From Endomychus coccineus (taxonomy: Eukaryota; Arthropoda; Insecta; Coleoptera; Endomychidae), in NCBI GenBank assembly GCA_958510875.1, contig OY294069.1, forward strand, positions 181,395,112 to 181,459,111: DNA of 64,000 nt. Direction: 5' to 3'. The notes under the pieces are model-generated. The model was given only the letters and a program-made list of their open reading frames with translations. It searched no databases and was not told where the DNA came from. Position numbers and translations under genes: made by a program. Of the stretch, positions 57,124 through 64,000 are shown piece after piece. Numbering within the stretch: position 1 is the stretch's first letter; every line of letters begins with the position of its first letter.

Positions 57124-57488
57124 TGAAAACAAAAAAGCGTCAAAGCCTAGTTCACCTCATGGGAAGCTTCCAGCGTCCCGTACAGTTGAGCCCGAGATCG
57201 AAAGCGGGCGCTAAATGGCTGTCCAAGGTTAAGAAAGGGGGTGGGCAGGTGGCTCCCAAAGAATCCGTTACACTGTCGGCGCCTCGTCTCAGTCCACTCG
57301 GATCTCAGTTGAGTTTCAGCATTGCGACGACTCGCATCGAGCACGTGACCGATTGGGAGGCCATAGCGAAGAAGTATAGAGCGTTGGTGGGGGAAGTCGA
57401 CGAGGTCAAGGAAAAATCGAACGAAGACGACGAAGACGACAATGAAAGCGGCGTTCAGATTCCGAACAGCGTGGCTGCGGTTTCGTAA
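57124..57488 (+). CDS. nompC: nompC last exon (cytoplasmic C-terminus, stop)
   Basis: 365 bp, phase 1 in, ending in TAA. Acceptor TTTAAAG|TG completes a Met codon. It encodes 'KTKKRQSLVHLMGS', 'SPRSKAGAKWLSKVKK', 'LSPLGSQLSFS' and 'VTDWEAIAKKYRALVGEVDE', the conserved NOMPC tail. It then has an acidic stretch and ends 'GVQIPNSVAAVS'. The tail is shorter than I recall for Drosophila. Confidence 0.96.
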
Positions 57489-57931
57489 TTGGGTCCATTG
57501 TTTGACAGATCATAGATTTGTTATTTGCAATTCTCAAATCTGCCAATTGTTCAATTTTGGAAAAGGAAAAACTCATGGAACTTCCTAAAGTTGGAGTTAT
57601 AATGGCCTTAAATATTACATTTCAAAACGTATGAACTATAAAAGAGTTTACGCTATGAATATATCATAAAACTATAAATTAGAAACAATTATCCTCATCC
57701 ACTAGAATAGTTCCCGTCAGTGGACTTCAAACGATTTATTGAATTAAAAACTAAAAGTAAATTCACGTTTCCGTAAACATTGTTTGTCAAATAACGTTTT
57801 TCTGAAATCGCTCAAAAATGCCTACTTTCTCGGAGCAACTTCAGACCCCAAAATACACTAATCTAGTATTTTTGCCTACCTAGGCCGTCAAAATCGGTTC
57901 CTACCGGTTTTTATATAAATTTTAGACAGTA

Positions 57932-57937
57932 AATAAA
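57932..57937 (+). promoter_or_regulatory. nompC: Candidate nompC polyadenylation signal
   Basis: First AATAAA I see after the stop, about 440 bp downstream. Other signals could be used. Confidence 0.35.
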
Positions 57938-58056
57938 TACACGAAAACAACCAACTCACATTAAGAACATTTATTGGATATATTATTACACATATGGAAC
58001 GTTTATTATAACTATTTTTGTATATTTATAGTTATGTTGCAGTTTGTACAATTTTA

Positions 58057-58515
58057 TTAAACATAGGCTGAGCTCTTACCTGAAAAGTCATTCTCTTTGT
58101 TACTTCCCCCTCTAGATTTATTTGTTATGTTACCTGAATAGTCAGCGACGTTATTGTTGTTTTCTTCTTCGGCAATAATACTAATAGTATTAGCAGACTT
58201 CTCTTTGTCACTTCCCCCTCTAAATATTTTATATGCTATGTCTACTTTATTTGTAAAAGATTCCTCTATATATCCTTCGGCAACGGTTGAGGATTTCCAT
58301 CCCCCAAGCATTGCGATTTTTGAAAAAATATTGTATGTGTACCTTGTAGTAAAAGCACATTCCCAGACTTCAATGCTTGTTTTACAATTTACATTGTCGT
58401 TTACTAGATACACAATGTACTGAAGTGGGAACTCTGAACCAAATCCATAAAATAGATCATTTACATCTTTTAACTTATAATTCATATTTAAAATTGAATT
58501 CTGAAACAACGTCAT
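58057..58515 (-). pseudogene. Possible tyrosine recombinase (Crypton-like) C-terminus
   Basis: A 152-codon minus-strand frame contains 'LGGWKSSTVAEGYIEESFTN' then 'KVDIAYKIF'. In Crypton-type tyrosine recombinases the final conserved box is 'GGWKSxxVAExYI(D/E)xS', where Tyr is the nucleophile. The upstream Arg/His boxes are not recognisable, and the C-terminal part has a diverged internal repeat ('RGGSDKEKSAN' and 'RGGSNKENDFSG'). Likely a fragment; assignment is tentative. Confidence 0.5.
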
Positions 58516-60482
58516 ACGAATTTGTGTCCGTTTATTCTAAATTATTAAATACAATTCGTGCTGAAATCAATAGAATAACTGAATCAATCAAAAATAAATT
58601 TTAACAACAAGACCTCAATATCTCACTATTGGTATCGGGTATATAAGTTCCCATTCATAGCCTGATAATATCCGAAATCTTTGTGGCACATTGCGTTGGG
58701 TCTTCAGATTCAAAAAATACTCAATTTCCGTGACTTTGACATCATGACAAACGAATGACAGGTGTAAAAAAACCTAAATGACGTAAAACCAACTTTTTTT
58801 TTGGCAAGGCTAATAAGACTTCAACTTGTGTTATGTCAGGCGAAATTGCAAATTTGTTATATAATAGAACAATTGAGCTACTACGGATTCCAATAACAAA
58901 TCTATTGACAGAGCTTTCACCATAAATTAAATTATAAATTCAAAATAGATTGTCTTATAGGGAAATTGTTGTTTCAACTTATTATCTCGATCAATTTGAG
59001 AATGAAATGAATATGTTTTAGTGTATATAGAAATGTAACATTTTATACTATCCATTAATTATAGTGAAATAAATGTATAGCTGAACTCAAATCATGAGTA
59101 TGTAATGTCACATTTATATAAATATGCGTTGTCATATTCTGTTTCAATTTTAAAGAGTTTTATATTCATGTGAATGTGACATCACATGCGTTTTATGTAG
59201 ACTGAAAAAACTAGTAGATGTAAATTTATTTTTTAAATAAAATTCGATTTTATGGGTGTTTTTATCTATTTGAATTCTTGAAGAAACTAATAACAATTCG
59301 TAAAAAAATTCATCAACTCTCCTGTATCCTAGTCATTAGTCATAATTTGTTTGCATCGTAAAAATGGTGAAGAAGTTATTCGCTAGATCAGAAACTCACG
59401 AAATATGGTTCTTGGGATCCAGTTTTGGCTAGACATATTCCTTGCATGTCGTCGGTAACATTCTGATGCCTGATGATGATCTTACGACTTGAGCTACATC
59501 TATTCTGCTGCATATGTTCCAAGGACTTACACTGATGACATTCGATATCGACATTGTTTATAGATTGCGTGAAATAAATGTAGCTTCGAGTATGACTGCA
59601 GAATGCTGAAATAAATACTTATTAATAATTTGATTAATCTGCCATTGCCTCTTTTTTTCTAGTAACCTGTTAATATGAGTGATTCGGATAGTGGTAAACT
59701 TACTACTAAATCGCGAATGCCAGAGCTTTCTCCAAATAATGTACTGAATGCAGGACTGTGCGCCAGGTCATTTTTCCCGAGCAAGAAGATTTGGAAAAAG
59801 GTAGATGGGCCGTGGTGGACCTATTGCATAGCCAGCAAGAAGTCTCGACTTCAGTTCTGACAATTTTCCCTTTTCAAGGGATTATAAAAAAATCAAGTTT
59901 ATTACGAATGACTAAATAATGAAAATCATTTATGGGACAGAATTATATAAGCTGTTAGTTCTTGTACTTATTTTTCTCACATTTCTGTTTTTTTTCAATT
60001 GACCATAGTTCATAAATATATTGATTTCCATCATTGTCTTCATTGGTTACTCAAGAGGACATGCATTTTTTTATTGAACCAGATTGACAGAAAATCTTTT
60101 TTTCTTAAAAACTGTGAAAAATATAAGAAAAACCGAATGGAATTTCTTGTAAAAGAAATGCAATCATCTATAAGCTTGTTTGTGTGATTCAAGGTAATAT
60201 AATGTCAGTCACTCGACTATTTGAGAGCTGACATGATTGTTCTCAACCATTCTTAGACCAAACAGGAATACAGGCGAAGGAGCAGATTATGGAACATTAT
60301 TTTCCATACAAAAATGTTAACTATCCTTGGAAAATAGGTTATATTCAACATAGGATTGACACGAAGGCTATAACCGGTTCAATTCCGAGAGCGAATTGAT
60401 TGTGGATTGAAAATCGATAAATTAGAGACCGAAAATATGGCAAAATGTTAAAATGTGGACATAAGTATAGTTTACATTCTCT
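58516..60482. other. Intergenic DNA, nothing recognised
   Basis: AT-rich, with short open frames only (for example 59675-59860) that match no family I know. Confidence 0.4.
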
Positions 60483-62230
60483 CTGTATTAATAACAACAT
60501 CTGTATAATACAATTTGCAGATGACATATGCATATATTTTATGAATGCTGATATTAATGTCTGTTTAACAAATATTCAAGATTTCATTAACATAGTTAGT
60601 GCGGGCCTATTAAAACTGGGGTAATTGATTTCGCCTGAAAAATCAAATATATGTGTGTTTTCAAGAAGACGTAGTAATGTTCAGTTCAATATTTCTCTGA
60701 ATAACATTATTATCCCACTTAAAAATGAAATAACTTTTCTTGGCATTCATTTGGATAGCAAATTATTCTGGAATGTACATATAAGCAGAATTTTAAGGAA
60801 ATGTGAAAAAGGTTTGAACATATTAAAATTCGTTGCTTACACAAATTGGGGAGCAGATCCACGTATTTTATTGATGTTTTACAAGAATTTCATCAGGTCC
60901 TCATTGGACTATGGCTGTTTATTTTATAATGCTGCAGCCAAATCCCATTTATCAAAATTAAATGTTCTACAAAATAAATGCATGAGAATTTGCTCAGGTT
61001 ATCTTAGAAGCACGCCTATGGATGTAATGTTGAACGAAGCCAATGAAAGTCCTCTTCAAATAAGAAGAAACTTAGCTCTCAAGTACATATCAAAAAAATA
61101 TGCATCTCAAGCTAGTTTTTTAAATAAACTTCATAATTTCTATACGTCGTCCTTGACTCATGTATATTGGATTAACAAAAAATTACCAGTTATACTCGAA
61201 TTTTATGAAGAATTTTTATCGTTTAGAGAAATTTCGTTTACTAGCAACTATTCTGGTATGTTTGGCATTGACGTTGATGCTTCTAGACAGATCCCTAACA
61301 TGATAATCCCTAAGTATGACTCAATCTGCAACAGTACTATCAAAGCCCATTTCAATTCTATTATGTCAAATTATGTTACAAGCTACAAAATCTATACAGA
61401 CGCTTCCAAATCCTTATCGGGTACCGGTCTAGCTATATATGATGTTCATAGGAATTTTATATATATGTAAAATAAATAATATGTTCTCTATTTACAATAG
61501 TGAATTATTAGCTATATATGAGGCTCTAATTTATTTCGAAGAAATTCATGTAAATTCTGATTTAATAATTCTATCAGACAGTTTGAGTAGCTTACTTTCA
61601 ATAAAAAACTTGAGATTCAACTTTTTCATTCTTCCTACATTATCTATATGATCCTTCAAAAGGTAAACCAAATTAGGCAATACAATAAAAATGTTACCCT
61701 TCTATGGGTTAAGGCTCATTGTGGTATACGCTATAATGAGGTGGTTGACCAATTAGCCAAAGAAGCTACCAACCTAGTAAATGTACAATCCTTTAAGATT
61801 CCTGTTAACGATATCTTTAGTCACATTAATCGTTTATGTACATTTAAATGGAGCATGTTATACTAAAACTCGAACACTGGCAGCAATTTTAAATCTTTTA
61901 TCCCAAAAGTGATGACTCATTCTTGGTTTTCAAATATCCTAATTGAGAATTCCTTAACCAAAGCCTTTATCAAGACCATATGTCGAATTAGATCTGGACA
62001 TGCAATCTGTCCTCAATATTTATACAAAATTAATATAAATGAAGATTAATTGTGCACTTGCGGCGCTATTGGTTCACTTACTCATGTAATCCTAGACTGC
62101 CCTAATAATGAAGCCCAGAATAATATTTTTTTGAATAAAATTCATTTGAATTCTATCGTCTTTTGTGAACATTCCAATGCACTATTGGAACTATTTGATC
62201 ATATCCGAAATATAAACATAGTAGTATAAT
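60483..62230 (+). pseudogene. I-like non-LTR retrotransposon: RT tail plus RNase H
   Basis: 5'-truncated element. It begins near the RT catalytic box 'IIQFADDICIYF'; after a stop, an open 281-codon segment starts 'SPEKSNICVFSRR'. It covers the RT thumb ('EITFLGIHLDSKLFWNVHI', 'FIRSSLDYGCLFYN', 'LNVLQNKCMRICSG'). An RNase H domain follows across two frameshifts: 'YKIYTDASKSLSGTGLAIYD', 'NSELLAIYEAL', 'LIILSDSLSSLLSI' and 'VTLLWVKAHCGIRYNEVVDQ'. A Cys/His-like 'CTCGAIGSLTHVILDCP' tail ends near 62228. The order RT, RNase H, Cys/His tail is typical of the I and R1 groups. Broken, so inactive. Confidence 0.8.
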
Positions 62231-62390
62231 AGCTGTCTATTGGTATTATTTGAGGTTAGTTGTTGTTATACTCCCATCATCAATCCTTCCGTGGCCCAGT
62301 ATTGGTTGATAGGTTAAATTTGTTCGGTATTATGGTATTTTTATTTCTATCGAAAAATGGCTACATAAACAAGAGGCCAATATATTAAGA

Positions 62391-62407
62391 TACACACACA
62401 CACACAC
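62391..62407. repeat. CA microsatellite
   Basis: Eight to nine CA units downstream of the retrotransposon fragment. Confidence 0.85.
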
Positions 62408-62640
62408 GAACCTTACATACTAAAAGATTTTTTGACCAGCAGCATAAAATTACATCTCATTTCCTGGGATGGCATCTTTCGCTATAGAAAAAGTACTTTG
62501 CAGTGGTTTTTTGAACATATTCATATACTTTGAACATTAATGTGTTATAATTTGAATCACTCTTTTTTTCTGTACGTTTCGGCAACGTAGGCGTCGCTTT
62601 GTGCTTAGTACACTTAGTTTTAGGGACATTTTTTAGATGC

Positions 62641-62685
62641 GTTTTCTGATGATGGTCGTGAGAGCGATACGTACGTAAAAGTGTA
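62641..62685 (+). ncRNA. Decayed hammerhead-like PLE-1-type end
   Basis: CTGATGATGGTCGTGAGAG is retained, but the GAAA box reads GATA and stem II has a mismatch. ACGTACGTAAAA follows. An orphan PLE-1-like terminus about 110 bp from the lipase exon. Confidence 0.6.
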
Positions 62686-62795
62686 TTAGACATATGTTTC
62701 AATGTGACCTATTTTCGAAGAATATACGAAAGAGGATATAGATATCATATCCATATTATTTTTTTCCGTTGGAGAACAGTGTTATTGTTAGATAC

Positions 62796-63177
62796 CTACT
62801 ACTTGCAAACATAACCCCCAGAGCAGCCGGTTCCAGTTCATTGTCAGCACATCCCGGTTGAATTCTTCGTCCCCCATTAACGTAAATATCCAGCGTGCCA
62901 ATTGGCGGATAGTAACCATAAAAACCGCCGTCTGTATGAATTGCGTCAACTATTTTGGCATCTTCGCGATATAATCTAGCGGATGGTGTAACGAAGGGGT
63001 TTGTAAAAAACGGTCCGGCTGGGTCAAGACCAGTGATACGACCGATTCTATCATCTGTCCTTTGGATGATTTCTTTAGCTGCAAAACCTGCTATATGGGC
63101 TCCTAGTGAATGGCCTATCATATGTACATGTTTCAGTCGTAGTTTAGAATCAACGATGAAAGTTCCCAATATGATGC
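62796..63177 (-). CDS. Pancreatic-type lipase exon
   Basis: One exon of an insect neutral lipase (alpha/beta hydrolase), likely a secreted lipase or phospholipase A1-like protein. It contains the nucleophile elbow 'HMIGHSLGAHIAGFA' (Ser in GHSLG), the catalytic Asp in 'RITGLDPAGPFF', and 'DAIHTDGGFYG', 'PIGTLDIYVNGGRRIQPGC'. The acceptor ATTTCAG|GC is clear. The donor is AG|GTATCT at 62796 or an alternative after 'PAALG'. The catalytic His exon and the N-terminal exons are not visible in the window. Confidence 0.87.
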
Positions 63178-63596
63178 CTGAAATAATCATGAATTATCAA
63201 GTTTCTAATATTTATATGGTTATTATGCTTGCAAATCTATCAGTGGAAACCAGTCATTTCAGTCGAAAACCATAGATATAAATTGACAGGTTTCGAGCCT
63301 AACAATGAAGGAGTAACCAGCCTGAGCTTGTCTAGTCATCCTACGTGGAATTGCTCTTGGTGCAACCATAGTAATAGCTGAAGAAAAAGAAGAGATCATT
63401 CACCTTCCTACGTTGTTCTAGATTGGGCAATGAATCATGAGACTGTACGAATGCCTCTCCTCTGAAAAGAATCTCAGAGCTTTGTGGAATAGGGATCATA
63501 TATTCATATACTTAATCAACACTATTTCCATAAATGCATAGTATACCTCATTTTTATTATTAATCACCGTAGCAAAAATGTGCTACATCAACATAG
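63178..63596. other. Lipase intron or flank, nothing recognised
   Basis: No further lipase exon is recognisable to the right of 63177. Confidence 0.4.
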
Positions 63597-64000
63597 CAGT
63601 GGCGGCTCCTCGAAGGAGGCTAAGGAGGCTCAGCCTCTTCAGCAATTTATCATTTATCTTAATGATCATTCTTCATTTTATTTCCTGTTTCTCTGATAAT
63701 TTTTAAAATTTTACAATTAATTCCCCGTTCTCAGTAGTTATTTTTAATCTGGCAACAGTGGCCTGAGGCTAGACTCTCTATATAACTCAAACGCTGAGCA
63801 TGTGTTGTTCAACGCAGTTGCCGTTTTTCCGACCAGTCCGATCGCCAAATAGGCTAAATCAGCGAAAATGGCAACACCCTCTGGAGGCTAGCCTGCGGCA
63901 GCCGCTCGCAATCTATGAAATACGACACGTGCGTTCTGTCGACTGCTGAGTAGGTCAGTCAGTGCCTGTTTATGTGTTATCACGCCACGTGAAGAAAGGT
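63597..64000 (+). mobile_element. Left end of a possible hAT-like element
   Basis: CAGTGGCGGCTCCTC at 63597 resembles the terminal repeat of hAT transposons. The following 400 bp is less AT-rich than the flank and runs off the window. No coding region is visible. Confidence 0.4.

Noticed and set aside
1..64000. CRISPR arrays, operons, rRNA or tRNA genes.
   Set aside because: None seen; the content is that of an intron-rich animal nuclear genome.

Overview
The window is insect nuclear DNA, AT-rich and full of introns. Its backbone is one large plus-strand gene, nompC, encoding the TRPN mechanotransduction channel NOMPC. The organism is an arthropod, almost certainly an insect: it has insect-type NOMPC, an insect ionotropic receptor (IR), Jockey/R1-like and R2-like retrotransposons, and mariner and pogo elements. 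A beetle is plausible but cannot be proved from this sequence.

nompC layout: exons were placed by conserved protein, splice sites and reading phase. They run from 9080 to 57488: 9080-9181, 9859-9975, 22594-22749, 25502-25849, 30866-30964, 31504-31597, 31814-32022, 32592-34016, 38076-38241, 38505-39082, 39999-40689, one pore/S6 exon from a set of four (46408, 46668, 52514, 52774), 56195-56330 and 57124-57488. Together they give about 1,570 codons: most of the ankyrin spring, S1-S6, the TRP helix and the C-terminus. The N-terminus and first repeats must lie upstream. The most striking point is the pore exon. It exists as two different versions, each exactly 230 bp, separated by a 30-nt gap too short to splice. 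That pair was then duplicated with a ~2.1 kb segment 6.1 kb downstream, giving four candidate mutually exclusive pore exons. One of them (46668-46897) carries a Lys in place of the conserved S6 Asn.

Other host genes: an intronless, divergent ionotropic receptor sits antisense inside the 12.6-kb second visible nompC intron (19894-21663). One exon of a pancreatic-type lipase lies on the minus strand near the right end (62796-63177).

The introns and flanks are packed with transposon debris. Penelope-like elements (PLEs) are the dominant theme. There are several fold-back copies (776-2796, 10153-12724 with 893-bp arms, 44314-44640) and many fragments. Their ends carry hammerhead-ribozyme-like motifs from three sequence families with a shared architecture. 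Other elements are two different ~2.4-kb long-inverted-repeat DNA elements (3874-6274; 14099-16507), a 1-kb fold-back repeat (18430-19440), a pogo-like element with a PHD finger (26334-28716), mariner remnants (29705-30200), a mariner-like element with ~600-bp inverted repeats (49279-51609) and a fragment of a relative (41619-42130). Jockey/R1-like, I-like and R2-like retrotransposon pieces, a Helitron/PIF1 helicase piece and a possible Crypton recombinase end complete the list. Almost all element ORFs are broken.
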